From assembly GCA_009667805.1 (NCBI GenBank), contig CM019067.1, positions 248,469,721 to 248,533,720 on the forward strand: DNA of 64,000 nt. Direction: 5' to 3'. This document shows, one piece after another, positions 23,157 through 34,025 of this stretch. Source of the DNA: Leptobrachium leishanense. Its lineage: Eukaryota; Chordata; Amphibia; Anura; Megophryidae. The position numbers and the translations under genes were made by a program. The first letter of the stretch is position 1, and each line of letters begins with the position of its first letter. A model generated the notes under the pieces. It was given only the letters and a program-made list of their open reading frames with translations, ran no database searches and was not told the DNA's origin.

Positions 23157-23605
23157 GGCTGGGGTCAGACGAGCGCAGTGTTAACGTCCGTGTTGCCCGC
23201 ACATAAGTACGTCCGTGATAGCATACAATTGTGTTAAATGGAGCCCCACACACGAAGTATGTCCGCACAGAAGTGCGGGGGCTGACGGACGCTGCAAACG
23301 GACGCAGGTTAGGCAAGAACGTAATGCTGCTAGAACGGACGTGCAGAGTGCGCCACGTCCACAACGTCCGCATAGCTTTGTGTGTGAGTGATGGAGCGTG
23401 GTCAGACGGACTGCATTTATACGTCCAGCATTTTTGACGGATAGAATGTTTTTTCATTGTAATTTATTTTCCCTGCTACATCAGTCAAAAAATACATCAG
23501 TGAAAAAAACCGACTGTGTGGCCACTACCTTGTCGTCAGTCAGAAAGTACGTCCGTACTGCACGGACGCACAGTCCATACAAAATGCGCTCATCTGACCC
23601 TAGCC
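23157..23605. mobile_element. Harbinger-like MITE, family 7, copy 1
   Basis: The ends GGCTGGGGTCAGACGAGCG and CGCTCATCTGACCCTAGCC are inverted and TTA flanks both sides (23154-23156, 23606-23608), the target duplication of PIF/Harbinger elements. The interior is rich in acgtccgt-type CpG motifs. Copies at 45835 and 50132 share the ends. No transposase. Confidence 0.8.
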
Positions 23606-24062
23606 TTAGAAGGGCTTTCTTTATTTTTTTGCTTAAAATGACTGTGATTGTATTGGGCGTTTTATCATTATTAAACTAATAATGATATATACTTACATCT
23701 TTATTGGAATGCTGAAATCTTTCTGCCAAATTGTTCTTTCTGCTTACAGCTGTAAAACTGAGACTGGTACATTTTAATCATGCCTTTACTCAGACATTAC
23801 AATGAAACATTGTCTCTACAGGATTTAGCTTACAGTACTTAACTGTTCATTTAATCCACTTCCATTTGATGTTGCCGAAATTTTCCAGCTGGATAATGCT
23901 GTATGTACTGGCTTTACTGCGATTTCCCAGATTTATTAATCTTTGTGAACCCGCAGAAGAATGTGCGTGTCAGCAATGAGTTTCTGTGGTACAGAAATCT
24001 CCGTAATCCACAAGTTTGTTGTAATACTCATATATTCATCTGCTTCCTGGAGGGATAGCAAG
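23606..24062. other. Stretch without recognised gene
   Basis: Single-copy-looking sequence, no open frame or repeat boundary seen. Confidence 0.4.
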
Positions 24063-24066
24063 GAAA

Positions 24067-24146
24067 ACCCAGGACATACTTGAAAACGAGAGAAATCTCA
24101 ATGTATCCTCCCTGGTAAAATACTTAATAAATAAATAAAATAAATC
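24067..24146 (+). mobile_element. LINE (L2-type) 3' tail, truncated insertion
   Basis: About 80 bp match the LINE tail at 22.1 kb (acccaggacatacttgaaaac to (taaa)n). A severely 5'-truncated copy. Confidence 0.75.
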
Positions 24147-24177
24147 CACATCCCTGGAACCTATTACAGTCTTGAAA

Positions 24178-25389
24178 TTAACCACTTGGCTGCTATGGAC
24201 GCACTCAGCACGTCCAGCTAAGTGGTTCTCCTGTGCTACGGACGCGCTAAGCGCGTCCTAGCACAGGAGGCAGCAATCGAGCGGGATTCCGGCCGATTGC
24301 TGCGCCCCCCGGTGCGGGCTGACATCTTGGATGTCAGTCCAGCACTCCGGGACCCTGGCGGGGACATTAGATGTCATTGCGGCGGTGCGATGACATCTAA
24401 TTCAGGCGCCCCCCGCGTGTGCGGAGGAGGCGCCTTCGGACCTCTGTCCCTCCCGATCACCAGGGGCCACAGGGTTAAGGCAGACACCATTTGGAAGGGC
24501 ACAGCCTGCCTTTCCAAACGGTGACTGACATTAACCCCTGGGGAGCCGGATCCCAATTCAGCGCTGAAAAGTGCCGGATCGTGATCCTCTCCCGGAGCTG
24601 GCCAACATCTTGGATGTCGGCCAAGCCTCTGGGAACTCCCCCTGAGGACTGGCGTCATTGTGCATAGCACGATGACGCCAGTCCTGGAGTTAACCCCTGG
24701 CTGCCAGCAATGGTGGAGATAGGGGGTTACAATGAACCCCCTATCTCCCGATCCGTGGCAGCTAGGGGTTAATGTTTGATATCGTTAGATCGGCCAGAGC
24801 ATGGCCTTTCCAACGATATCAAACATGACCATGTAAAAAGTTGTTTTTTTTAAACAAAATTAAAAATAAAAATAAAAAAATATTTTAAAAAAATTATAAA
24901 AAAAAGTAACAAGTTTTTTTTGTTTGTTTTGTTAATGCAGCAATATTGTTCCCATTTCAATTATAATGTGAACAATGATGCTGCACTAACGATTTTTGTT
25001 TGAGGTGCGTTTGTTAAAAATCGCATCATTTCCCCCCAAAAAAAGTGTAACGAGACCCCATTTCAAATTTTTTTAACAAGCACACCCCATACAAAATATA
25101 ACCGCAATTGCTCACGTTAAAATGTGAAAAAAAACACTTTACACATTGTAAATTATTGAAAATTCAAATTTTATTGCATTTTTTGTTATAATATACAGAC
25201 AGGACATGACGTATACATATAATAATGACATATTATGAATCTGCCGAGTCTGACGGAAAGAACGATATATAATATGTCTGGGTCATATACTAAAATAAGG
25301 CTTCAAAACGCGTTTAAACATGATGAGCGAAACATGTAAAAATGAGCTCAGCACAGAGGTGTGAAATGCCTCAGCAGCGAAAGGGTTAA
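24178..25389. mobile_element. piggyBac-like MITE with hairpin array, copy 1
   Basis: The element is bounded by TTAA on both sides, with terminal repeats TTAACCACTTGGCTGCT and, inverted, TTAACCCTTTCGCTGCTG. TTAA targets are the mark of piggyBac. The first 660 bp hold a row of about ten perfect or near-perfect hairpins (for example 24,270-24,303, 24,367-24,400, 24,486-24,522, 24,601-24,621, 24,648-24,683), followed by an AT-rich tail. No transposase frame; open frames within the hairpin region are not supported. Confidence 0.8.
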
Positions 25390-25855
25390 AGGCTCACTAC
25401 ACACCTAAAGTGTTTTGAGCTACAAACTACCCTCCACCTGTCAGTCGTTGGGTGAGCACAGAGGTCCATGTTGATGCTAGAGCCTCTTTCCTGAGAATGG
25501 TTTGAGAGTTCAGAGCTGGGGGATCCCTCCTACAGTTGGTTTTCCTTTCCTCTCTAAAGCCAATTATGGCGCCCAGTGTGCAACAATGATACGAGCATGG
25601 CAGCATTGTCAGTGCATGTTCCTAAGAACAAACATTCATATAGCGGAGGGAGGAGGAACTTAACGCAGAGGTGGGGTGTTACATTAATTAAAAGCCAACT
25701 ATTAGAGAGCCAAAGGAATTGTAAATCTAGTGAAGCAGTTCATTAAACATTTTTTCTCTTTCTATGTCTAAATCACATATGTCTTTGGCCAATTCCTGAA
25801 GATGCCCAACAGTCTATTTCTGTAGTAGCGTTCACGAGCCTAAAGAGTACCAATG
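25390..25855. other. Stretch without recognised gene
   Basis: No element boundary or coding signal seen. Confidence 0.4.
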
Positions 25856-25856
25856 T

Positions 25857-26010
25857 AGGGCCCTATTACATTCTTAACGCCTAAACGCGTGTTTTTTTGC
25901 GTGAAGCGTTAAACGTTAACGCACGAAAATCACCGCTGGAATTACATTCCTCGCGCATTTTTTCATCCGTCGGGAAATTGCGCTCGTAAAACCGACGTGC
26001 AAAAATGTTT
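25857..26010. mobile_element. MITE, family 8, truncated copy
   Basis: Starts AGGGCCCTATTACATTC and then follows the same text as 48801 onwards (aagcgttaaac..ttaacgcacg, aaaatcaccgctggaatt). The right half is missing. Confidence 0.6.
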
Positions 26011-26395
26011 TGCCCAGACCCAAGAAGAAAAAAAAACAAAAAAGAGAGTTAAAGCCAAAGATAGAGAGATTAGAAAAGGGTATGTAGAAAGAAAGAAAGA
26101 AGGAGATGTTGGGGTGGGTGGGAAACAGGGAGAAAGAAAGGAAGAGAAAAAAGAACTATAACAAAGATATATATATATATATATATACACGCATATATGA
26201 TAATATACAGTCAGCAGTGGAGACTAAGTATCAGATCTTCTCAATATATTTAAATTAAGCCAACTTCAACATCTCAATTCAGCATATAATGCATCACTTA
26301 TACTATCGAGCCGACCCCATCTGGTCTAGCCATAGAGACCAGGTTTTGTAAAAAGAGGGGATTGTGTGGTTGGTTATCGCAGAGAGCTCATCTAT
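26011..26395. repeat. Purine-rich and (AT)n low-complexity stretch
   Basis: Long A/G-rich tract (gaaagaaagaaagaagg type) at 26,020-26,160 followed by (AT)n at 26,167-26,187. No gene. The C/T-rich open frame on the minus strand is composition only. Confidence 0.6.
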
Positions 26396-26480
26396 TATGG
26401 CCGTTCCAACGATACCAAACACAACTGTGAAAAAAGTTTTTTTAAAAAATAAAAATTAAAAATAAAAATAAAAAAATATT
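26396..26480. mobile_element. piggyBac-like MITE fragment hosting the next copy
   Basis: Matches the interior of copies 1 and 2 (ccgttccaacgataccaaac, then an A-rich tract ending aaatatttt). Copy 2 begins at the TTAA right after it, so one family member may have inserted into another. Confidence 0.55.
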
Positions 26481-27609
26481 TTAACCACTTCGATGCGGAG
26501 GACGCACTCAGCGCGTCCTCCGCATGGCTCCTTTGGGGTCAGCATTCGGCCGGGTTCCGGCCGATCGCTGGCCCCCCGGTGCGGGCTGACATCCTCGATG
26601 TCAGCCCAGCATCTGGAACCGCCGCCGGTGAAATTAGGTGTCATCGCGGCAGCGCGATGACACCTAATTCAGGCGCCCCCCCCGCATGTGCGGAGGAGGC
26701 GCCTGAAAGGGAGGGGGGGAGGTCCTTCGGACCTCTCTCCCTCCCGATCGGCGGCGTTGCGGGGGTTAACCCAGGCACCATTTGGAAGGGCACAGCCTGC
26801 CCTTCCAAATGGTACCTGGCATTAACCCCTGGGGAGCTGGATCACAATCGGCACCTCCGGGAACTCCCCCTGAGGACTGGCGTCATCGTGCATAGCACGA
26901 TGACGCCAGTCCTGGAGTTAACCCCTAACTGCCACCAACGGTGGAGATAGAGAGTTCCAATGAACTCCCTATCTCCCGATCCGTGGCAGCTAGGGGTTAA
27001 CGTTTGGTATTGTTGGATCGGCCAGAGCATGGCCGTTCCAACAATACCAAACTCGAATGTGAAAAAAGTTTGTAAAAAAAAATATATATATATTTTAAAA
27101 AAAATTATAAAAAAAAAATAAACACTTTTTTTTCTTTTTTTTGGTTTGTTAATGCAGCAATATTGTTCCCATTTCAATTATAATGTGAACAATGATGCTG
27201 CACTAACGATTTTTGTATGCGGTGCGTTTGTTAAAAATCGTGTAATTTTCCCCAAAAAAAAATGTAACGAGACCCCATCTCTAATTTTTTTAACAAGCGC
27301 ACCCCATACAAAATATAACCGCAATTGCTCGCATGTTAAAATGTGGAAAAAAAACACTTTACACGCTGTAAATTATTGAAAATTCATATTTTATTGCATT
27401 TTTTGTTATAATATACAGACAGGTCATGACGTATACATATAATAATGACATATTATTAATCTGCCGAGTCTGACGGAAAGAACGATATATAATATGTCTG
27501 GGTCATATACTAAAATAAGCCTTCAAAACACGTTTAAAGATGATGAGCAAAACCGGTAAAAATGACAACAGCACAGAGGCGTGAAACGCCTCAGCAGCGA
27601 AAGGGTTAA
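26481..27609. mobile_element. piggyBac-like MITE with hairpin array, copy 2
   Basis: TTAA at both ends (26481-26484, 27606-27609), with TTAACCACTTCGATGCGG at the left and the complement of TTAACCCTTTCGCTGCTG at the right. The hairpin row is retained, e.g. ctggcgtcatcgtgc/gcacgatgacgccag (26,876-26,910) and caccatttggaagggc/gcccttccaaatggt. About 1.13 kb. Non-coding. Confidence 0.8.
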
Positions 27610-27774
27610 TGACTTCATCAAGGATAATGCCTTCCAGTACGTGCAGTGTGTATATATATATATATAGTCTTAAATCTAACTGTCTGTATCCACCCCTTCC
27701 GTCAGCTTCGTTCCTCGCTGCCAAGTATTCCGGTCACTTCTTCTCTTTACAAAGATTAGTTTTATGCAGTGATG

Positions 27775-27778
<4 letters not shown>

Positions 27779-27811
<33 letters not shown>
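27779..27811. repeat. (AT)n microsatellite
   Basis: Uninterrupted TA repeat of about 33 bp; a shorter one lies at 27,650-27,665. Confidence 0.9.
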
Positions 27812-27815
<4 letters not shown>

Positions 27816-27892
27816 AGATAAAAAGATTTTGCACTCACGGTTCACCATCAATGTATTTGACACCCAGGTGATTGACAGTGGTCTCCAGTTTA

Positions 27893-28116
27893 ATATTCAT
27901 GCCAGCAAGAGTCAGCACTCATGGGTTTTTTCTTTTCCAAAAAGTTTATTCAATCCATATAATCGACGTTTCAGCTCCTCACAAGGGAGCTATCATCATA
28001 TGTCTATATCCTGATGAAAGCTCCCTTGTGAGGAGCTGAAACGTCAATTATATGGATTGAATAACTTTTTGGAAAAGAAAAAACACATGAGTGCTGACTC
28101 TTGCTGGCATGAATAT
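27893..28116. repeat. Palindrome with hammerhead-like cores, Penelope-like candidate
   Basis: Arms of about 105 bp (27,893-27,998 and 28,011-28,116) are inverted copies with few mismatches and a ~12-bp spacer. Each arm includes the stem AGCTCC/GGAGCT followed by GAAACGTC, so each strand carries one hammerhead-like motif. The plus-strand motif has an intact CTGATGA box; the minus-strand one reads ATGATGA. Confidence 0.6.
28011..28045 (+). ncRNA. Hammerhead-ribozyme-like core
   Basis: CTGATGA (28011-28017), one extra A, stem AGCTCC/GGAGCT with loop CTTGTGA, then GAAAC and GTC (28038-28045). The last GTC would be the cleavage triplet in a minimal helix III, as in dimeric hammerheads of Penelope-like elements. 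The extra A between box and stem is shared with the 3.3-kb motif. Activity untested. Confidence 0.45.
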
Positions 28117-28480
28117 ATATATACAGTGTATCATCATAACAGGTCCAGAGTGCACTCAAACTATTTCTATTACTTTAAAACAACAGACCTGCTGTATTAG
28201 CAACTCAAGTCATAGCCTAGGGAGCTGCTACATCCTACCATTGGTATTGGCTCTTGCTGTCCATAGGACTCCATGGAGACAAGCGCAACACTGCTCAAAT
28301 GTGTACAAGCTTGGTCGCAAAGTGGTTCACTACATGCAGCCAGAGAGGGCATACAGTGTCACCCTCCACACTGTGGGACCAGAAATGTAGAATAACTTTG
28401 TTCAGGTTATTTATCTTTATCCAGTGCCTTTGAGTCAGTAATCAGGTAATCTCTTATTTTACTAGCATATTTTATTAAGA
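28117..28480 (+). repeat. Dispersed repeat, family 6, copy 2
   Basis: Shares ggtattggctc, gtccataggactcc and agcgcaac with 15,040-15,115 and further blocks downstream. Diverged; class unknown. Confidence 0.4.
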
Positions 28481-28765
28481 CCATCAAACCAATTTAGTAT
28501 TTTAGAGTCTTTTATTCTCAGTGCTGCTGTTGTTAACTCAAAGCTTTCTTGCAACATTGTATAAATATTGAGTTTAACACTCCCATAAATCATATTTACA
28601 GGGTGTCCATAAAGTCTCTTTACAATTTCAAAAATTTATTCCAAAGGCAAATGAAAAGACAGATAAGTGAAAATTATTACAAAATGAGACGTATATATTT
28701 AAGATTTTTTGCCTCATTTAGTACACCTCTATATGGACACCATTAGTTGCACGAAGCACATCAAG

Positions 28766-29484
28766 GGCTATATTACAATCCAAGCGTTAAAACACGGGCG
28801 CAAGGGAGGAAAAACTGCACCCGCAGTTTTCCCTCTTGCGCCCGCATTTTAACCTGGATTACAATGCAGGCGCAATAAATGCTGCCTGCATTGTTACCGC
28901 ACGGGAACCCCCGGGATGCTCACGGCAGCGCTGAGCGCAACTGCGAGCATCCACTCGATGGAGTCCATAGGACTCCATTGAGTTTCCCCCTGCCAGTCAC
29001 ATGACCAGCCGTATCTCGCCTCGCGAGATCCGTCCGGTCGCCGTAGTGATACGCAGGGAGAGACTGGGGGGACTTTTTCCCCCAGTCTTTCCCTGCTCCC
29101 ACCAGCCGGAGGAGGCGGTTGGAGCCGCGGTCCTTGCCGCAGGACAGGAGGTGAGTATCTGATGCATTTTCTTATTTTTTAGGCTGGTGTTATTGGATTC
29201 TGCAGAATCGGAATCCGTTAACACCAAGTCCTGGCTGTGGTTAACTTTTTGCTAACCACAGCCAGACTTTAATCAGCACTAGTAGATTGTAATACTAACG
29301 CTGATTAACACTTTGCGCTCCCCATGTTAAGTATAGGGAGCACAAAGTACAGTAACCTCGTGCTGAAAAGCGCAATGTAACAAATGCAAACGGGTTACTT
29401 AACCCGTTTGCGTTTGGATTGTAATATGCGGTAAACACAGCAGCAAACGTTGATGCGTTTGTGTTAAGAGTGTAATGTGGCCCC
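28766..29484. mobile_element. MITE, family 9 (Harbinger-like), 719 bp
   Basis: Starts GGCTATATTACAATCC and ends GTGTAATGTGGCCCC; AAG flanks both sides (28763-28765, 29485-29487). Internal hairpins include gggcgcaaggg...cccttgcgccc. Fragments of the family recur at 60,545-60,600 and 63,656-63,760. It inserted at the junction of the mariner arm and the L1-like sequence. Confidence 0.65.
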
Positions 29485-29910
29485 AAGATGGTACGGGGGG
29501 GGGCGTGGCCGGCTACCAATGGTAGCAGACGTGTCCTGGTGAGCTCCACACGTCTGCTGCTCTAAGGGACCTCCAGCTGGCTGTTATTGACGTGTTGACT
29601 TAAATTTGGGGTCCTTAAGTAGCTGGCCATCGGAACTGAGCCATCCGGAGCCTGATTTGTCCCCCCTCCGCACCTGAGAAGTGCCTCACAACCGTCAATC
29701 TGAACCTGGAGAACGGTGCCGGTGGCCATCTTGCGGTCTTCCTCATGGCTCCGGCTACCTCCTTGCCAGACACCCCGGCCCGATCGGAAATTACGCTGGG
29801 GGTCGGGGGACAGAGGGCCCATGTCTCCAGCCAGCCCTGGATGGAAGTCTGGCGGGGGAGGCGACCAGACCTGTGGAGGACCAGCGGGAGGGACCCCTTC
29901 CCCCCCTGAC

Positions 29911-30451
29911 TGTCACGTACTGGTACCGGGGTGGCACCAGAGTATGAGGGGGATGGTTGAGCCCAAGTGCAGTATACTGCACAGAGACAGGAATGGGTGG
30001 AGGTGGATGGAAAAACAGACTGACCAGATTGCTGAAGATGGTAAGTGCGGTTGCTGGAGTCCAAGGATTTGGTGAGTGGTTTGAAATACAGGAGCAGATA
30101 TTGGAATAGGGATTCCAGACAAGACTGGGGTTATACAGGAGCCACAGAGCACAGCACTTCTCTCTGTGGGGAATGAAGCACAATGATGAAGCGAGGATCA
30201 GAGGTGTGCGTGGTGCCTTTATTTTGGTGTGTGGTGTGACGTGCTTGGTGTTTTAACTACTTGTATACTTGAACCAGTGCTGGATCAGAAAGAGCAGTTC
30301 CTGAAGCAAGACACTAGGGGAGTTCCAGAATGTCTGTTGTGATATGAAAGCTGGTTGCAGACAATGAATGCTAAGTGCAGGTTCAGGGGTTCCAAGGATG
30401 GGACGTGACAGTAGAATGCAGGTTCAGCGGTTCCAAGGATGGAACGTGACA
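29911..30451. mobile_element. Solo LTR 1 (541 bp)
   Basis: Termini TGTCACGTAC and GGAACGTGACA, with CTGAC on both sides (29906-29910, 30452-30456): TG...CA ends and an exact 5-bp duplication, the mark of LTR integration. No internal genes remain, so it is a solo LTR. Orientation is unclear: AATAAAG lies on the minus strand near 30,217, but no well-placed TATA box is seen. It interrupts the L1-like sequence. Confidence 0.8.
30372..30451 (+). repeat. Tandem duplication at the LTR end
   Basis: gcaggttcaggggttccaag and the following gatgggacgtgaca are repeated with few changes as gcaggttcagcggttccaag..gatggaacgtgaca. The LTR end is thus present twice; the outer one carries the target duplication. 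Confidence 0.7.
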
Positions 30452-31972
30452 CTGACGTTATTGATGCCTTTCTCTCAGGCCTGGAGGCCTCTCTGCAGCT
30501 GTTGGAGGGGGAGGATGTGGATGGCCCGCTCACAAGAGTCGTCTGGCGGCAAGTAATGGCCACACTGCGGGGCTGCCGGGAAGGGAGGTCCCTGAGGGCG
30601 GTCGAGTATGCCCCGACCCAGCATCCCGCTGAGACCGGTTTACAAGCTGCCACGGGGAACTGCACCGAGTGCGACGCCCCAGCCAGGACGTTGGCTCTGG
30701 AGCCTCTGACACCGAGACTGCTCTTCTGCCAGGTTAAGGGAGGAGTGCCGGCTACCTGCGTGCCCCTGGGAAGGCTTCTCTTGCTGGTCCTGCAGTAAAA
30801 GATCCGTACTGGAGGCCTGGGATAGCTTCGGTGCACGACTCTGTTGGCCAGCCGGTCAGCGCAGAGTTATGTATGTTTAGGCCTGGTGACGAGGATGGTG
30901 GTCATACGGCCTGGAGGTGGGCCGCCCAACACATCCTTTGTGAAAGGTTTGAGACCGCTGGGGCTCTTGCCCCTGTCTCCTGGAAGGACACGGACTGAAG
31001 CGGACATTTCTTTTCTGACATCTTGAACCCCCTTTTGATCCGATTTGATGGCCTACGACCCTATTGCCCCTTCTCCCTTTCTCCGTGATGATACTCTGAG
31101 TCTTTTATCCCCCCTTTCCCGTGATGACTCTTATTTTACTCCCTTTGGTCCCCCCCTGGATGCACTCTATTTTGAGGACTGTTCCTTATCTATTTGCTTT
31201 CAGCGGCTAACACAGAAAATGCTTTTTGATACCCCCACCCCATTTCCTTTGCTGAAATTTTTTGTCACTGCATTTTTTCTTACGATGACTTTCCTTTATG
31301 CTGGATGAGACAATAATTTTTTCTGTCTGCTCCCCCTCCCTTCGTGGTGTTTCCCCCCATTTTTGTTTTCTTTGGCTTCTCCGGGACACTTCAGGGGCTG
31401 CAACTGAAGCCTTGCATCTAGTTTGCCCCCCTGGGTGCCCGGGCCTGGTGCCACTCACCCCCCCCCCCATGGCCTTCTCCCACGGTCTTTTGGCCATTCA
31501 GGACTCCGCTAGAGTCGGCACAGTTCTGGCCTTAGCCATTTTCTCTCCCCCCCCCTATTTTTTCTCTACCCCCTTCCCTTATACTAAGCTCACTCGGCTG
31601 ACTCCCTTATCTATGATACATTGTTTCTGCAATGTTTTCAGATGACTAGTTTATGTATTTGACCTTTTTCTGTGATTTCATGGATGACGCATTTTGGTCC
31701 TGAACAGCCATTTTCCTTCTAAGGATGATCTGTTCTGGTCCTGCGCGACCATTCGCTTCGCTCTCGATGACATGTCTTGGCCCTGCGAGGCCATTTTTGC
31801 TCACTTGTTTTGCTGGCTACTGCTGACGGTACTCGGTTTCTTGCCATGTTCGCTTTAGCATACCCTCATCAATGGTGGCAATGGCATCAGTGATCCTCTG
31901 CTTTAGATTAGTGTTGTCACGTACCTTTGATCGATACACGATATCGTTAACATAACCTCCATAGAAAGAAGT

Positions 31973-32398
31973 CTTTTTTCTTCGAGACATCAATTACTGC
32001 AAATGTTTCCCTTGACCTTTTGACTGAATACGTGGCACCAGAACTACATGACCTTCAACCAACCATCATTTTCCAGCAAGATGGTGCATCACCACATTGG
32101 GGACTGCATGTTCGTGGGTTCCTAAATTAAACATTCCCAGACCGGTGGAATGAAAGGGGTGGCCCAATTCCCTGGCCACCTCGTTCACCAGATATCACTC
32201 CCCTCGACTTCTTTCTATAGGTTATGTTAAAGATATCGTGTATCGAACAAAGGTACGGGACATCACTAATCTAAAGCAGAGGATCACTTATGCCATTGCC
32301 ACCATTGATGAGGGTACGCTGCAGCGAACATGGCAAGAAATGGAGTACCGTCTTGATGTGTTTTGTGTAACTAATGGTGCCCATATAGAGGTGTATTA
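31973..32398 (+). pseudogene. Mariner-type (DD41D) transposase C-terminal remnant
   Basis: The frame around 32,055 reads FQQDGASPHWGLHV (second catalytic D) and then PRSPDITPLDFF (third D), with 41 residues between them. An in-frame TAA interrupts the stretch between, and a TAG/frameshift follows DFFL. The C-terminal part continues as KDIVYRTKVRD and ends at a TAA near 32,398. The motifs PHWGLHV and PWPPRSPDITPLDFF are widespread in arthropod mariner-type elements. The N-terminal DNA-binding half is missing. Confidence 0.75.
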
Positions 32399-32539
32399 AA
32401 TGAGGCAAATAAATCTTAAATATATACGTCTCATTTCGTAATAATTTTCATTTAATCTGTCTTTTCATTTGCTTTTGTAATAAATTTTTGAAATTATACA
32501 GAGACTTTATGGACACCCTGTATAATATCTGGCACCGAC

Positions 32540-32938
32540 AGACCCACCCCATCTACTTCTTTGTTTATGCAATTATGTCAACTTGCAACATTGTGTTTAA
32601 AAACAATTGTATCAAAGTGTTCAGCAGTGGCTGTAATATTAAATGCTTTTTTCTTCCATAGAGGATTAAGTACGCTAAAATAAGAGATTACCCAGTATCA
32701 TTCTTGAATACTAGTTCAAGCAGCTCTAGCCTAGTATAGCAATCTACCAGGGAATAGCTTATTATTCTCCAGCTGGCTCCTATACTTTGTGTAGGAACTA
32801 ACACACAGTAAAGCTTGCAAATCAGTTGGAATAGCGGCTTGTGATATTAAGTTAAGGAGTGGACCCATTAACTATTTAAGTCCCATTCTTTCACTTAATG
32901 GCTCGGTTGGAATAGGGCCCTGTGTTTGCGCTCTACAT
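32540..32938 (-). repeat. Dispersed repeat, family 5, copy 2
   Basis: Inverted relative to 10,102-10,501, with high identity over nearly 400 bp. It lies just after the right end of the mariner-type element. Confidence 0.55.
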
Positions 32939-33269
32939 TCCTCCACACTTTAAAATAGTTTTATAATTTATTCTATTCTAGAATAGAATATCAATAAATA
33001 ATTAGCACAGATTTGTAGATTTTGCAGCTTTGTCAAGTAATCTGAGAACTCCATTCAAATCACTTGACAACAAAGCCTGGCAAATTGATATCAAACCGAA
33101 AAGCTAAAGGAGCCATATACACATGGTTTTTAAACAGCATAATATATATAATTTCAAATTAAAGAGCAAAAATTTAAGAGAGGCGGAGATAAAATTCTCC
33201 ATTTGTTCTCAGAATATAATACACATAATAGTGGAGCAATTTGGTGTCTGTTACAATAGAAAAAATAGA
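32939..33269. other. Stretch without recognised gene
   Basis: AT-rich, no element boundary seen. Confidence 0.4.
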
Positions 33270-33421
33270 AAGACATGGGTTCGATCCCAGCAAGAGCACC
33301 TCTCCAGTAGGTGTCCTTGGGCAAGACACCTAACGGTACATACTCGCCACCCAGGACGTACTTGAAAACAAGAGAAATCTCAATGTATCCTTCCTGGTAA
33401 AATCCTTTCTCAAAAAAAAAA
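33270..33421 (+). mobile_element. tRNA-derived SINE, 5'-truncated
   Basis: Begins at an intact B box (GGTTCGATCCC, 33278-33288), then agcaagagcacctctccag, gtccttgggcaagacacc and the LINE-type tail (ctcaatgtatccttcctgg). The tRNA-like left part with the A box is missing. Confidence 0.75.
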
Positions 33422-33689
33422 GATAGAAAAACATAGCAATTGGATAACTAAGAGGTTATAATTTTTTGTTTTTTTTTATGTTTAATTGGTTTGATTTTTA
33501 GTTGATTTTCATTAATTAAATTTATACTAGTAAATTTTGTAAATTATATTAAAGCCGAAGCTTCACTGTTGCCTTGAATTGCCCTCTTTTGTACCACATT
33601 TGAAAAAAATTCTGTAAAACATTTTCTTTGTTTTTTTTTTTTTTTTTCAAAAAGTGATCTTATCAATTTTCTCGCTTTTATTTATTTGT

Positions 33690-34025
33690 AGTTTTCAGGC
33701 ACCCCCCTAGATTATTAAAACATGAAAGCTACTTGGAAAGCTTTGAAGCAGACGTCATAAATCATGGTTTCCTAGCAGAGATCCTTTAATTAAATCAAGG
33801 CAAGGAATAAAGGAATACCAAATCTTTGGAAGATTATGCTCCATCTGTTTTTCGTTTTTGTTTTTTTGCTTTTGTCTCCTGAAAATCAATGACTTTTTGA
33901 AGAAGCATATTGGAGATTATCGAGTTAAAAGATCTCCATGGGAAGTCCAGTCATGAGCCATAGATTATTTACATTTAGATTGATGCGTTTATATGTTAGC
34001 CTAAAAGATGCACTTTCTTTCTCAG
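33690..34025. other. Single-copy-looking block upstream of the candidate exon
   Basis: Not shared with any repeat in the window. It has homeodomain-type motifs (agattattaaaacatg, ctttaattaaatc) and ends with a polypyrimidine tract tttctttctcag. Possible intron with conserved non-coding sequence. Confidence 0.3.

Larger units (their letters stand above)
29488..31828 (+). mobile_element. L1-like retroposon remnant, interrupted by a solo LTR
   Basis: It starts with a G-run and ggcgtggcc, as L1-type 5' ends in frogs do (from memory), and is flanked by GATGGTAC (29,487-29,494) and GACGGTAC (about 31,829-31,836), a likely target-site duplication. Coding blocks are weak: one frame around 30,452-30,798 is open but has no domain I recognise. 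The 3' part has three degenerate 30-bp units with ggtcctg/ggccctg..gagg..cca (31,680-31,795). Heavily decayed or internally deleted. Confidence 0.45.
28599..32520. mobile_element. Foldback mariner-type (DD41D) element with a 3-kb insertion
   Basis: The ends CAGGGTGTCCATAAAGTCTCT (28599) and its near complement (ending 32520) are flanked by TA. The left arm is an inverted copy of the element's 3' part (28599-28765 and, after the insertion, about 31,828-31,972 on the minus strand). The right part (31,973-32,520) runs on the plus strand and includes decayed transposase sequence. The left arm is split by a MITE and an L1-like insertion. The layout is an inverted partial dimer. Confidence 0.75.

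Noticed and set aside
23157..23605. CpG island or promoter suggested by many acgtccg motifs
   Set aside because: The motifs are part of a Harbinger-like MITE with TTA flanks and inverted ends.
24222..24670. Overlapping open frames on both strands in the GC-rich part of the piggyBac-like MITE
   Set aside because: They arise from the hairpin row; the frames are not kept in copy 3.
30285..30836. 183-codon minus-strand open frame and overlapping plus-strand frames
   Set aside because: It crosses the solo LTR boundary at 30451, so it cannot be an ancient gene; no domain seen.
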